A DNA stretch of 11,012 nucleotides from Candidatus Faecalibacterium faecipullorum (GCA_019118985.1 DWXX01000012.1:1-11012), one strand, 5' to 3'. Shown: positions 1 to 7,518, counted from the first letter of the stretch. Numbers and translations are program-made. The notes: generated by a model from the letters alone, not told the origin.

Positions 1-16
1 GAGGGGGCGGCCATGA
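1..16 (+). CDS. 3' end of an upstream CDS (partial)
   Basis: Reading from base 2 gives four codons (R-G-R-P) and a TGA at 14-16. That stop overlaps the ATG at 13-15 of the next gene in an ATGA arrangement typical of translationally coupled operon genes. Since the next gene is an ABC sugar permease, this tail most likely belongs to its MalF-type partner permease. Only the final residues are visible, so both existence and identity are inferred from the stop/start overlap alone. Confidence 0.4.
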
Positions 17-753
17 GAGGAAAGCATACCATGCTCCGCGCGGTTTTGATCGTGCTGGCGGCCCTGTTCCTGCTGCCCTGCCTGCTGCTGGCGCTGCCGC
101 TGGCGGGGGCGCCGCTGGATGCCCTTTGGGCCGCCGTGACCTCGCCCGCCTATCTGCAGAGCTACCGGAACACACTCGCCCTTGCCGTTGGCGGCGTGGT
201 TTTGCAGACGGCTGCGGCGCTGCCGGCGGGCTATGTCCTGGCCCGGGGCGTCTCGAGGCGGACGAGACGAATCTGCCTTGCGCTCTGCGGCCTGCTGATG
301 CTTCTGCCGCAGCAGGCGCTGATGCTGCCCCAGTACCTGATCCTGCAGCAGCTGGGTTTGCTGGATACCCTGGCCGGTCTGCTGCTGGTGACCGCCTTTC
401 AGCCCTGGATGGTGCTTCTGTTCTGGTTCGGCGCCAGCCGCCTGGACGGGGAGCTTTTCGACGCGGCCGCCTGCGACGGCGCGGCGGGGGCGACCTTTGC
501 CCGGCGGGTCTATCTGCCGCTGATGGCCCCCTATCTCGCAGCGGCGGCGCTGCTGTCGATGGCGGAAAGCTGGAATCTGCTGGAACAGCCCATGATCTTT
601 TTGCAGCAGAAGACCCGGTATCCGCTGTCGGTCCTGCTTTCCCGCCTGCCGGAGGCGGAGCCGGCCCAAAAGCTGTTTGCCGGGCTTTTGTTCCTGCTGC
701 CGCTGGCGATCGCCTTTGGGGCGATCTGCGGCGGCAAAAACCGCCGGCGGTAG
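13..753 (+). CDS. Carbohydrate ABC transporter permease, MalG type (CUT1 family)
   Basis: Inner-membrane permease of a sugar ABC importer. The 246-residue product is strongly hydrophobic with about six membrane segments (near residues 8-30, 53-75, 86-108, 118-140, 172-190 and 221-240). The EAA loop that docks onto the ATPase lies at residues 146-173, with core ELFDAAACDGA followed by F-x-x-x-V-Y-LPLMAP. It is somewhat shorter than the usual 270-280 residues, with a short N-terminal tail. Two starts are possible: ATG 13, coupled to the upstream stop and preceded by GAGGGGG, or ATG 31, preceded by AGAGGAAAG at 16-24. No ATPase or binding protein is seen on this strand; those genes should lie upstream. 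It converges on the Lpl-type operon and appears to serve a different transporter. The last codons form the left arm of a terminator. Confidence 0.9.
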   Translation: MRGKHTMLRAVLIVLAALFLLPCLLLALPLAGAPLDALWAAVTSPAYLQSYRNTLALAVGGVVLQTAAALPAGYVLARGVSRRTRRICLALCGLLMLLPQQALMLPQYLILQQLGLLDTLAGLLLVTAFQPWMVLLFWFGASRLDGELFDAAACDGAAGATFARRVYLPLMAPYLAAAALLSMAESWNLLEQPMIFLQQKTRYPLSVLLSRLPEAEPAQKLFAGLLFLLPLAIAFGAICGGKNRRR

Positions 754-781
754 GTCGTGGGGCCTGCCGCCGGCGGTTTTT
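736..781. terminator. Bidirectional rho-independent terminator overlapping a stop codon
   Basis: Left arm 736-754 (AAAAACCGCCGGCGGTAGG) and right arm 763-781 (CCTGCCGCCGGCGGTTTTT) pair over 19 positions with a single G-T wobble and an 8-base loop. There is a T5 run on the 3' side in both directions, so it can stop the + strand permease gene and the convergent - strand operon ending at 802. The left arm contains the last codons and the TAG stop of the permease gene. Confidence 0.9.
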
Positions 782-801
782 GGGTATTCTTTGCTTTGTT
801 G

Positions 802-1590
802 TCACTTTGCCCGGCGGCTGGCCTGGGCGGTGCGGATCTGCTCCTCGAGGCCGAGGGCGCGCTCCATCGGCTGGTAGATCATCAGCAGGGCGGCGGCCAG
901 GGGCAGCCAGGCGTTGCCCAGGATGAGCACCAGGTAGCTCAGCGGCGCGAAGAGGGCGACACCGGCGGCGTAGCCCAACAGCAGCGCGGCTGCGCCCAGG
1001 CTGCGGGGCAGGCCGTAGAGGAAGAGCAGGCAGCTGTTCTTGAGGCTGCGGCCGAGGGGCTGCTCAAACAGGACGATCTGCGCGCAGAGGTAGGGGGCGA
1101 AGCCGGCGGCCAGGGCCATCCCCAGCAGCACCCCCCACAAAAGCCCGCCGGGGGCCCCGCCGCCCAGGGCGATCTGCACCGCGAACCACTCGAGGGCGGC
1201 CGCCGCGCCGAACACCCCGCCGGGCAGGAGGCAGGCCCGCAGGCTGCCGCGCAGCGCCCGCAGCCAGGCCCGCCGGCCGTAGAAGGGCTCGTCCCGCAGG
1301 CCGCGCAGGACAAGGTCGGCCAAGGCGCAGAGGAAGGGCGCGGCCACCATGCCGCCCACCGCCCCGGCCAGGGCCACCGCCGCTAAAGCGCGGCTCAGCA
1401 GGGCGGCCGTGGTCAGCCCGGCCCAGGGCAGCAGGGCGGCCAGGGCGGCGAGACCCGCCCAGAAAAAGCTGCCGATGTCCCGGGTGCAGACCTCCCACAG
1501 GCGGCGGATGCCCTTTTTACGGGGCTCGTCGGGGGCGACGCCGGGGCCGGGGGCGTCGTCGCGTTTGAACAGATCGCTCAGGATGCTCAT
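802..1590 (-). CDS. YesL/DUF624-like integral membrane protein
   Basis: A 262-residue membrane protein of unknown biochemical role. The N-terminus has a P-G-P-G-V-x-x-D-E-P-x-K-K-G motif (residues 14-27) followed by L-W-E-V-C-T-R-D, resembling Firmicutes YesL-like (DUF624) proteins. About five or six hydrophobic segments follow (near 40-60, 66-92, 118-142, 148-172, 190-215 and 217-240), with a basic C-terminal tail. In Bacillus subtilis yesL lies beside the yesM/yesN two-component system and yesO-Q transporter genes of the rhamnogalacturonan cluster, and such proteins recur next to Lpl-type transporters; an accessory role in transport or sensing is inferred, not shown. The start is firm: AAGGAGG at 1595-1601 is well placed before ATG. 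It is the last gene of the - strand operon, 31 bp after the hydrolase gene. The family assignment rests on motif recall. Confidence 0.75.
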   Translation of the reverse strand: MSILSDLFKRDDAPGPGVAPDEPRKKGIRRLWEVCTRDIGSFFWAGLAALAALLPWAGLTTAALLSRALAAVALAGAVGGMVAAPFLCALADLVLRGLRDEPFYGRRAWLRALRGSLRACLLPGGVFGAAAALEWFAVQIALGGGAPGGLLWGVLLGMALAAGFAPYLCAQIVLFEQPLGRSLKNSCLLFLYGLPRSLGAAALLLGYAAGVALFAPLSYLVLILGNAWLPLAAALLMIYQPMERALGLEEQIRTAQASRRAK

Positions 1591-1594
1591 GGTT

Positions 1595-1601
1595 CCTCCT
1601 T
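1595..1601 (-). promoter_or_regulatory. Shine-Dalgarno site for the YesL-like gene
   Basis: AAGGAGG on the - strand, 4 bases before the ATG at 1590. It is a full match to the anti-Shine-Dalgarno sequence and fixes the start, indicating independent ribosome entry after the hydrolase stop at 1622. Confidence 0.85.
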
Positions 1602-1621
1602 GTGTGTCGTTGGGGTTGGGG

Positions 1622-3721
1622 TCACTCGGCTTCCCGGACGCCCAGGCCGTAGGGCACCGGGCGCTCGCCGTAGCGGTTGGCCAGGCTGCCGGTGACGGTC
1701 AGACGCAGGCGGTTTGCGCCGGGGCGCAGCAGCCCGCCCACCTCGAAAGCGCAGGGGGACCAGAAGGCCGCGCCGGCGTCTTGACCGTTGACGGTCAGCT
1801 CGCACAGTTCCTCGGCCTGCACCGGCAGCAGCAGGCGGCCGCCGTCCGGCAGGGCGTCGACGGGGTAGTCGGCCTCGTAGACCTTCTGCACCGCGTCGGG
1901 GCGCTCTTCGGTCAGGCGGAAGGCGGCTTCGGGCAGCAGAACGTCGGCGGGGCGGACGGGCAGGCCGGCCCAGTCGGCCGCGGGGCAGGCAAAGACCAGC
2001 AGGCTGCCCCGCCGGGGCAGAGTGATGGAGGCGGCGTCCCCTGCCGCAAGGCGGAAGGCCCGCCCCGCCCACAGGTCGTATCCGCCGAGCCGCTCCGCCC
2101 CGGGGAAGGTGACGGAAGCCTCGATGCTCTCTTCCCCTTCGTTGACCAGAAACCAGCACTCTGCCCCGCAGCGCGCAAAGCGGCGGACCCGCAGCGCGGG
2201 CTGCGGCGGCGTGCAGACACAGTCGGGGGTGACGGCCCTGTCAAAGGCGGCGTCCCCCCAGTGGGGCAGGGCGGGGAACCATGCGGCGTCCCCGGCCACA
2301 GCGTCAAAGACGAGGCCGCGGCAGTGCAGCCGGCCGTCCTCGATATGGCAGTCGGGCCAGACGCTCTCGGGCAGGCAGCAGCAGCTGATTTGCGCCCGCT
2401 CGAGGGCGGCGGCTGTCTCGGGGTGCAGGTCCCGGTTGCGGCAGGGCAGGGCCACCCGCACCCGGACCTCGGCGTCGGTCATCAGGGCGGACAGGCGGCG
2501 GATGTAGTCCGACCAGAGCCGGTAGCGGGGCCACCAGCTGCTGTGGGGGCCGACATCGGGCGGGCGCTCGTCCTTGCGGGCGCCCTCGATGCTGTAATAG
2601 AAGGCGTGGGGGATGAACAGGTTGACCCCCCGCACCGCCAGCCAGTCGAGGTACCACTTGATGTCCCCGCCCGACAGCTGCCAGGGGTTGCCGCCCCGGT
2701 TGCAGGCCCCGAAGCATTCGTTGGCGTTGCGGCGGCAGCCCATCAGCAGGGCGGCGTCGGCGCTGCAGTGGCCCATCATCCCGTCGATGCCGGCGTCCGG
2801 CTTTTCGGGGGCGACCCAGCGCAGGGCCAGGTCCTGCCCGGGGATCTGGAACCACCGCTCCACCTCGATGTCGTCGCTCTGATGGGGGTGGCCCACCAGG
2901 GCGATGCCGTGCCCCGCGCACCAGTCGGACAGGCGGCGGTAGTAGACCTCGCCCTCCATCTCCAGGATCATCCGGTGGTACAGGCGGGTGGAGGCGTTTT
3001 CCTCCCCGCAGAAGAGGGCGGCAAGGTCGGCGAGGACGCCGCCGGCGGCGGTGAAGGCGTCCTCAAAGCCCTTGGTCCAGGCGAAGGGGGTGCGGGGGTT
3101 GCGCCCCATGATGCTGGGCTCGTCGGTGAAGAAGGCGATGACGGTGGTGCCGAACCACTGCTTCAGCCGCTTGTAGTAGGCGTCGTGGGTCAGGCGGATG
3201 AACAGCTCGACCGCGTCGGGGTTCAGAAGGTCGGTGCTGGGCGGGGCGTCGGGCTCGCCGTCGTCCTGGCCGAAGTGGATGCCCCGGATGGTCCCGCGGG
3301 TAAAGCGGGACACCAGCAGCCCGCCGGGGGTGCGGGCCAGGAGCTTGTCCCCCTCTTCAAGGGCGGCGTCCGGGGGCAGCAGGTCGATGCCGCGGGAGGC
3401 GTAGTCGGGGTTTGCCGCCACCACCTGCCCGCAGGCAGAGCCGGAGGGGTACATCCCCTCGTCGTAGAGGATGACGCGCATCCCGAGGCGCTCGGCCTCC
3501 CGGACGGCCGCCTCGATGGCGTCGAAAAAGGCTTCGGAGAGGTAGGGCATCGTCCGCGGCAGGCCGATGCGGGGGTGCAGCACCACCCCGTATACCCCGT
3601 GGGCGGCAAAGTCCTCGAGCTGGCGGCGCAGCTCGTCCGCAGTCAGCTCGTCGTTCAAAAACCAGAAGGGGAAGGGGGTGTATTCCCGCCCCGGCCGGTC
3701 GAGCAGGTTGATCAGTTCCAT
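1622..3721 (-). CDS. GH106-like glycoside hydrolase (putative alpha-L-rhamnosidase), cytoplasmic
   Basis: A 699-residue intracellular enzyme predicted to remove a terminal sugar, plausibly L-rhamnose, from imported oligosaccharides. The N-terminal TIM-barrel part shows family hallmarks: PFPFWFLNDEL (16-26), LHPRIGLPRTMPYLSEAFFD (48-67) and YDEGMYPSGSACG (86-98). Then come TDEPSIMG (199-206, candidate acid E201), the NECFGACNRGG block (334-344, E335), and a PHAFYYS...RKDERPPD stretch (371-389). The C-terminus (about 610-699) resembles a GH2-type beta-sandwich sugar-binding domain, with G-L-L-R-P-G-A-N-R-L-R-L. There is no signal peptide, so it acts in the cytoplasm. It is shorter than the roughly 1000 residues of characterised GH106 enzymes. 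The start is supported by AAAGGAGG at 3727-3734. It lies between the binding-protein and YesL-like genes. The hydrolase call is firm; the substrate is inferred, and another sugar such as a modified uronic acid or galactose is possible. Confidence 0.75.
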   Translation of the reverse strand: MELINLLDRPGREYTPFPFWFLNDELTADELRRQLEDFAAHGVYGVVLHPRIGLPRTMPYLSEAFFDAIEAAVREAERLGMRVILYDEGMYPSGSACGQVVAANPDYASRGIDLLPPDAALEEGDKLLARTPGGLLVSRFTRGTIRGIHFGQDDGEPDAPPSTDLLNPDAVELFIRLTHDAYYKRLKQWFGTTVIAFFTDEPSIMGRNPRTPFAWTKGFEDAFTAAGGVLADLAALFCGEENASTRLYHRMILEMEGEVYYRRLSDWCAGHGIALVGHPHQSDDIEVERWFQIPGQDLALRWVAPEKPDAGIDGMMGHCSADAALLMGCRRNANECFGACNRGGNPWQLSGGDIKWYLDWLAVRGVNLFIPHAFYYSIEGARKDERPPDVGPHSSWWPRYRLWSDYIRRLSALMTDAEVRVRVALPCRNRDLHPETAAALERAQISCCCLPESVWPDCHIEDGRLHCRGLVFDAVAGDAAWFPALPHWGDAAFDRAVTPDCVCTPPQPALRVRRFARCGAECWFLVNEGEESIEASVTFPGAERLGGYDLWAGRAFRLAAGDAASITLPRRGSLLVFACPAADWAGLPVRPADVLLPEAAFRLTEERPDAVQKVYEADYPVDALPDGGRLLLPVQAEELCELTVNGQDAGAAFWSPCAFEVGGLLRPGANRLRLTVTGSLANRYGERPVPYGLGVREAE

Positions 3722-3726
3722 CCGGT

Positions 3727-3734
3727 CCTCCTTT
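3727..3734 (-). promoter_or_regulatory. Shine-Dalgarno site for the GH106-like gene
   Basis: AAAGGAGG on the - strand, 5 bases before the ATG at 3721. It confirms the start, and with the upstream hairpin it gives this gene its own translation initiation region. Confidence 0.85.
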
Positions 3735-3744
3735 CAGACCGTGT

Positions 3745-3789
3745 AAAAGGGCAGGCGCCCCTGCTTTGTGGGAAACAGGAGCGCCTGCC
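3745..3789 (-). terminator. Intercistronic hairpin after the solute-binding protein gene (terminator or attenuator)
   Basis: Arms 3750-3763 (GGCAGGCGCCCCTG) and 3776-3789 (CAGGAGCGCCTGCC) pair over 14 bp with one wobble and a 12-base loop. On the - strand the stem is followed by C-TTTT-AC, a short T run, so termination is probably partial. It lies 44 bp beyond the binding-protein stop and just before the hydrolase Shine-Dalgarno. Such hairpins commonly keep binding-protein mRNA abundant relative to downstream genes. This role is inferred. Confidence 0.7.
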
Positions 3790-3833
3790 GGAATGGGAAG
3801 AAGAGAATGACGGTGTAACCGCCCGCGGCCGGC

Positions 3834-5576
3834 TTACGCCTGCAGGGAGTCGCGGACCTTGATGGCGTTCTCGATGTCGGCCAGACGCCAGTCGATGATG
3901 CTCTGGGCGTCCAGGCCCTCGCAGTCGGCGATCATCTGGTCCCACTCGGCGTCGAAGGTGGCCTGGTCGTTGGCGTAGACCATCCGCCAGCTGGCGTTGA
4001 CCACCTTGTCGCGGATGGCGTCGATGGTCAGCTGCATCATGTCGTCGGGCAGAGAGGTGAAGGCGGAGATATAGTCGATGTCGCTGACGTCGTAGAAGGC
4101 GTTCTCAGACTCCAGCCACTCCATCCAGCTCTCGTGGCCGACGGTCTGCTGCCACTGACGGTAGATGTCGGTGTCGGTGGACAGCTCGTTGATCTCGTTC
4201 CAGGCGGCGGTGTAGCAGCAGCGCTTCTCGCCCTGGCCGTCGCCGTAGCTGGACAGGCTGCCGTTCCAGGCCACCCAGGGGGTGTTCCAGAACTTGAGGT
4301 TCTCGCCGGTGCTCATCTGGAACTCGTCCAGCACGGTGTAGGAGCCGCCTGCGTTCAGGTAGTCCATGGCGGCGTCGGTCAGGTAGGCGTCGCCGTTCTC
4401 ATCCGAGTACCAGAACTCGCCGTCGGGGCCGGAGGCGATCAGCAGGTAGGCGTCGGGGTCGCAGAGGATGTCCAGGAAGGCCAGGCAGGCGTCCAGGTTC
4501 TGGGTCTTGGAGCTGATGCCGATCGACTGCGCCACGTTGCCGTAGGGGCGGGAGGCGTTGTAGTAGATCTTGGTGCCGGGGATATAGTAGGGCATATACT
4601 TGGGGGCCCAGCCGGGCAGGTAGCCGGAGGGGACCATGGCGTAGCCGCCGTCCACCTTGACCTTCTGGGTGGCGCGGTCGTTGCTGATGCTGTCGGGGTC
4701 GATCAGGCCGCGGCGGTACGCCTCGTTGTACCACTTCAGGCCCTTGTAGTACATGCTGTCCTTGGAGAGGATGGAGGAGATGGTGCCGTTGACCATATCC
4801 ATCTCCAGCAGGTAGCCCAGCTGGTCCTCTTTGTAGCCCTGCATACGATACCACATGACCATGCAGGCCCAGTAAGAGGTGTCAGAACCGCTGTTCAGGA
4901 TGGTGCCGAAGTTGGGGGTGCCGTCCTCCTCGGTGGGCTGGGCGGCCATCATCTGTTCCATGACGTCCAGCAGGTCGTCCATGCTGCTGATGGCGGGGGC
5001 GCCGATCTTCTCGTAGACGTCCCAGCGCAGCTTGACGGCGTTGCGCTCGGTGGTGTCCAGAGCCATGAACTTGTTGTAGTTGTCGCCGATCGAGTTGGGC
5101 AGGGCGTAGACGCCGCCGGTGCCGGCGCTCTTGTAGGCGCGCATATAGTTCAGGGCGGTGGCGCCGGGGCCGAAGGACTGCAGGTGAGGGAGCTTATCCA
5201 TGTGCTCGTCCAGATTGACCAGCATGCCGCCCTGGATCATGATGTCCAGGCTGTCCTCGGGGACGAACATGACGTCGGGCAGGTCGCCGGAGGCGAGGAT
5301 GGCGTTGGTCCGCTCATCCGAGTAGGCCCAGACCTCGAGGTTGAACCCGCGGGAGGCGAAGAACTCGCCCTTGTAGCCGCCCACCGCGCCCGAAGAGACG
5401 TTGGCCGCGCTGGGGTAGAAGGTGATGGTGGGGGTGCCGCCGGTCGAGCCGGAGCCGGCTGCGGCGCTGCCGGCGGTGGAGGCGCTGTCCGAGCCGCCGC
5501 CGCAGGCGGCCAGCGCGCCGGCTGCCGCGCCCGCGCCCACGAGTTTCATGAAGCTGCGACGAGAGATCTTTTTCAT
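3834..5576 (-). CDS. Lipoprotein extracellular solute-binding protein, LplA-like (family 1)
   Basis: The 580-residue binding protein that captures the oligosaccharide outside the membrane and delivers it to the two permeases encoded just upstream. The N-terminus is a lipoprotein signal: K-K at 2-3, a hydrophobic stretch at 12-24 and lipobox LAAC with C25 as the predicted lipidated cysteine. A Ser/Gly/Ala-rich linker (26-47) follows. The signal also carries SRRSFMK (5-11), which fits the twin-arginine consensus. The mature part is acidic and aromatic-rich, and its length suits the LplA/YtcQ group, which is longer than ordinary maltose-type binding proteins and usually binds complex oligosaccharides. 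The start is supported by AGAAAGGA at 5585-5592. It lies 63 bp after the LplC-type gene. The precise ligand cannot be read from sequence; pectic oligosaccharide is inferred from the adjacent hydrolases. Confidence 0.93.
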   Translation of the reverse strand: MKKISRRSFMKLVGAGAAAGALAACGGGSDSASTAGSAAAGSGSTGGTPTITFYPSAANVSSGAVGGYKGEFFASRGFNLEVWAYSDERTNAILASGDLPDVMFVPEDSLDIMIQGGMLVNLDEHMDKLPHLQSFGPGATALNYMRAYKSAGTGGVYALPNSIGDNYNKFMALDTTERNAVKLRWDVYEKIGAPAISSMDDLLDVMEQMMAAQPTEEDGTPNFGTILNSGSDTSYWACMVMWYRMQGYKEDQLGYLLEMDMVNGTISSILSKDSMYYKGLKWYNEAYRRGLIDPDSISNDRATQKVKVDGGYAMVPSGYLPGWAPKYMPYYIPGTKIYYNASRPYGNVAQSIGISSKTQNLDACLAFLDILCDPDAYLLIASGPDGEFWYSDENGDAYLTDAAMDYLNAGGSYTVLDEFQMSTGENLKFWNTPWVAWNGSLSSYGDGQGEKRCCYTAAWNEINELSTDTDIYRQWQQTVGHESWMEWLESENAFYDVSDIDYISAFTSLPDDMMQLTIDAIRDKVVNASWRMVYANDQATFDAEWDQMIADCEGLDAQSIIDWRLADIENAIKVRDSLQA

Positions 5577-5584
5577 GGTAGATT

Positions 5585-5592
5585 TCCTTTCT
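5585..5592 (-). promoter_or_regulatory. Shine-Dalgarno site for the solute-binding protein gene
   Basis: AGAAAGGA on the - strand, 8 bases before the ATG at 5576. It matches the anti-Shine-Dalgarno less fully than the AAGGAGG sites of the flanking genes, but its spacing is normal. The 63-bp gap upstream contains no convincing promoter. Confidence 0.7.
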
Positions 5593-5639
5593 TGCTGGTT
5601 TGTATATCGTGTGTGGCTTTGCAGACAGGAGGTGAGGCG

Positions 5640-6560
5640 TCAGCCCTTGACCGCGCCCACCATGATGCCCTTGACGTAGAACTTCTGGACGAAGGGGTAG
5701 ACGCAGATGATGGGGATGGTGACGATGGCGGTCAGGGTCAGGCGGATGCCGACGGGGGTGATGGTGGCGTAGGGGTTCTCGTTGGCGATCTGGTCGGCCG
5801 CCGCGGTGACCTGGTTGAGCAGCTCATACAGAAGGAACTGCAGGGTGTAGAGCTTGGTGTTGGTGACGTACATCTGGGTGGTGAAGAAGTCGTTCCACTG
5901 GTTGACGGCGGTGAAGAGGGAGACGGTGGCCAGGATGGGGCCCTGCAGCGGCAGCACGATGCGGAAGAACCGGGTCAGGTACCCTGCGCCGTCGAGGTAG
6001 GCGGACTCTTCCAGCTCGGGGCTCATCGCCTCGATGGAGGTCTTGACCAGCACCATGTTGTAGACCGACACGCACAGGGGAATGACGTAGATCCAGAAGG
6101 TGTTGGTCAGGCCCAGCAGGCGGTTGTTCATGTAGATGGGGATCATGCCGGCCGAGAAGTACATGGTGACCACCACGAAGCGGTACCACACCTTGTGGCC
6201 CCACATGTTCTGCTTGGTGAAGATGTAGGCCGCGTAGGAGGTGAACACCAGGCTGAGGGCGGTGGTGATGACGGTGCGGGCCACCGAGATGAAGGCCGCC
6301 TGGGCCAGGCCCTGCACCTGGAAGATCTCGATGTAGTTGTCAAAGTTGATGCCGGTGGGCAGCAGGAACACCTGGTTCAGGCTGACGGCCTGCTGGTCGC
6401 TGATGGTGCAGATGATGAGGTAGTAGAACGGGTAAACGCAGATAAGGGCCACGATGGCAAAGACGATGGTAAAGACGATGTTGTAGAACTTGTCCTCGGG
6501 GCTCATCTTGATGTGGCGGGTCTCGCCTGCGTCGGCTTTGTGCTTGAGAATGCCAGTCAT
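5640..6560 (-). CDS. ABC transporter permease, LplC/YtcP type
   Basis: A 306-residue membrane subunit of the oligosaccharide importer. Six membrane segments are visible (near 26-50, 87-116, 126-146, 152-175, 207-220 and 276-292). The ATPase-docking EAA loop is at 183-208 with core LEESAYLDGAGYLTRFFRIV followed by LPLQGP. The C-terminus ends K-G-I-M-V-G-A-V-K-G, a signature ending of this permease group. The start is fixed by AAGGAGG at 6568-6574, which overlaps the upstream coding region's surroundings closely: the LplB-type gene stops only 16 bp before this ATG. It should pair with that LplB-type permease and the LplA-like binding protein as one importer. The length is typical. No ATPase is encoded nearby. 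Confidence 0.95.
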   Translation of the reverse strand: MTGILKHKADAGETRHIKMSPEDKFYNIVFTIVFAIVALICVYPFYYLIICTISDQQAVSLNQVFLLPTGINFDNYIEIFQVQGLAQAAFISVARTVITTALSLVFTSYAAYIFTKQNMWGHKVWYRFVVVTMYFSAGMIPIYMNNRLLGLTNTFWIYVIPLCVSVYNMVLVKTSIEAMSPELEESAYLDGAGYLTRFFRIVLPLQGPILATVSLFTAVNQWNDFFTTQMYVTNTKLYTLQFLLYELLNQVTAAADQIANENPYATITPVGIRLTLTAIVTIPIICVYPFVQKFYVKGIMVGAVKG

Positions 6561-6567
6561 GCCTAGT

Positions 6568-6574
6568 CCTCCTT
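6568..6574 (-). promoter_or_regulatory. Shine-Dalgarno site for the LplC-type permease
   Basis: AAGGAGG on the - strand in the 16-bp gap between the two permease genes, 7 bases before the ATG at 6560. It settles the start and implies tightly linked translation of the two permeases. Confidence 0.85.
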
Positions 6575-6576
6575 GC

Positions 6577-7518
6577 TTAGAATACGCTGGTGCCGCGGAT
6601 CTTCTTGGAGGCGAAGTTCGCCGACGCGAAGAGGATGACCGCGACCACCGACTTCATGATGCCGACGGCGACGCTGAACGAGATCTGGCCGCTGCCGATG
6701 CCGAGGTTGTAGACGTAGAGGTCCAGCACCTCGATGTGGCTCATGTTCAGCGCGTTGCTGAAGGCCAGGAACTGGTCGATGCCCGAGTTGAGGAAGTTGC
6801 CGATGTTGATGACCAGCAAAACAAAGAAGGTGGGCATCAGCAGGGGGATGGTGATCTTGGTGATCTTCTGCCAGCGGTTGGCGCCGTCGATCTCGGCGGC
6901 TTCGTACACCTGCTGATCCAGGCCGGTGATGGCGGCGAAGTAGACGATGGCGTTCCAGCCCATCGACTTCCACAGGTTGAGCAGCGCCTGGGTGAGCCAG
7001 ACATGGTCGTCGGTGGTCAGGATGTTGATGGTGGCTTCAAAGCCCAGGTCGTGGATCAGCGAGTTGATCAGACCGGACGAGCCGAAAATGCTGGACGCCA
7101 GCGAGAACATGATGACCCAGCTGATGAAGTGGGGCAGGGTGGTGACGGTCTGCACCACCTTCTGGAACCGCTTGCTCTTGATCTCGCTGAGGAAGATGGC
7201 GAACAGCATGGGCACCGGCATCAGGATGTAGTTGAGGATCTGGATGCCGAAGGTGTTGCGCAGCACCCGGAACAGGTTGTCCCGCATGACGGCGTTGCCG
7301 AACAGGTTCTGGAAGTTCTGCAGGCCGACAAAATCGCACTGTGCCAGCGACAGGCCGGGCTTGTAGGAGAAGAAGGCGTACGACCAGCCCCACAGCGGCA
7401 TGTATTTGAACACAAAGATGTAGATCAGGACCGGCAGCGCCAGCAGGAACAGCTTGTAGGACTCCCACTTTTTGCTCCTGACATGGGACCGCAGCCTGGC
7501 GGTCGCTTCATTGCTCAT
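6577..7518 (-). CDS. ABC transporter permease, LplB/YteP type
   Basis: A 313-residue membrane subunit and first gene of the - strand operon. After a basic cytoplasmic N-terminus (about 1-20) there are six membrane segments (near 22-40, 86-112, 126-146, 183-199, 228-246 and 283-302). The EAA loop lies at 206-228 with core EAAEIDGANRWQKITKI followed by TIPLLMP. The F-K-Y-M-P-L-W-G-W-S-Y-A-F-F stretch (37-50) and the K-K-I-R-G-T-S-V-F ending are characteristic of the LplB/YteP group, which imports oligosaccharides such as rhamnogalacturonan fragments in Bacillus (established for related proteins). The start is preceded by AAGGAG at 7530-7535 with rather long spacing. It heads the transcript from the promoter at 7619-7647 and is separated by 16 bp from its partner permease. 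Confidence 0.95.
   Translation of the reverse strand: MSNEATARLRSHVRSKKWESYKLFLLALPVLIYIFVFKYMPLWGWSYAFFSYKPGLSLAQCDFVGLQNFQNLFGNAVMRDNLFRVLRNTFGIQILNYILMPVPMLFAIFLSEIKSKRFQKVVQTVTTLPHFISWVIMFSLASSIFGSSGLINSLIHDLGFEATINILTTDDHVWLTQALLNLWKSMGWNAIVYFAAITGLDQQVYEAAEIDGANRWQKITKITIPLLMPTFFVLLVINIGNFLNSGIDQFLAFSNALNMSHIEVLDLYVYNLGIGSGQISFSVAVGIMKSVVAVILFASANFASKKIRGTSVF

Noticed and set aside
1349..3862. 837-codon open frame on the + strand
   Set aside because: It is antisense to the GH106-like and YesL-like genes. The product is low-complexity Gly/Ala/Val/Gln with no motif and no ribosome site; it comes from GC-rich codons on the opposite strand.
5577..5639. Separate promoter for the solute-binding protein gene
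   Set aside because: A GATATACA sequence on the - strand resembles a -10, but no acceptable -35 lies at 16-18 bp, so read-through from the upstream permeases is more likely.
4134..6566. 810-codon open frame on the + strand
   Set aside because: Antisense shadow of the binding-protein and LplC-type genes, with a Gly/Val/Asp/His-rich product of no recognisable fold.
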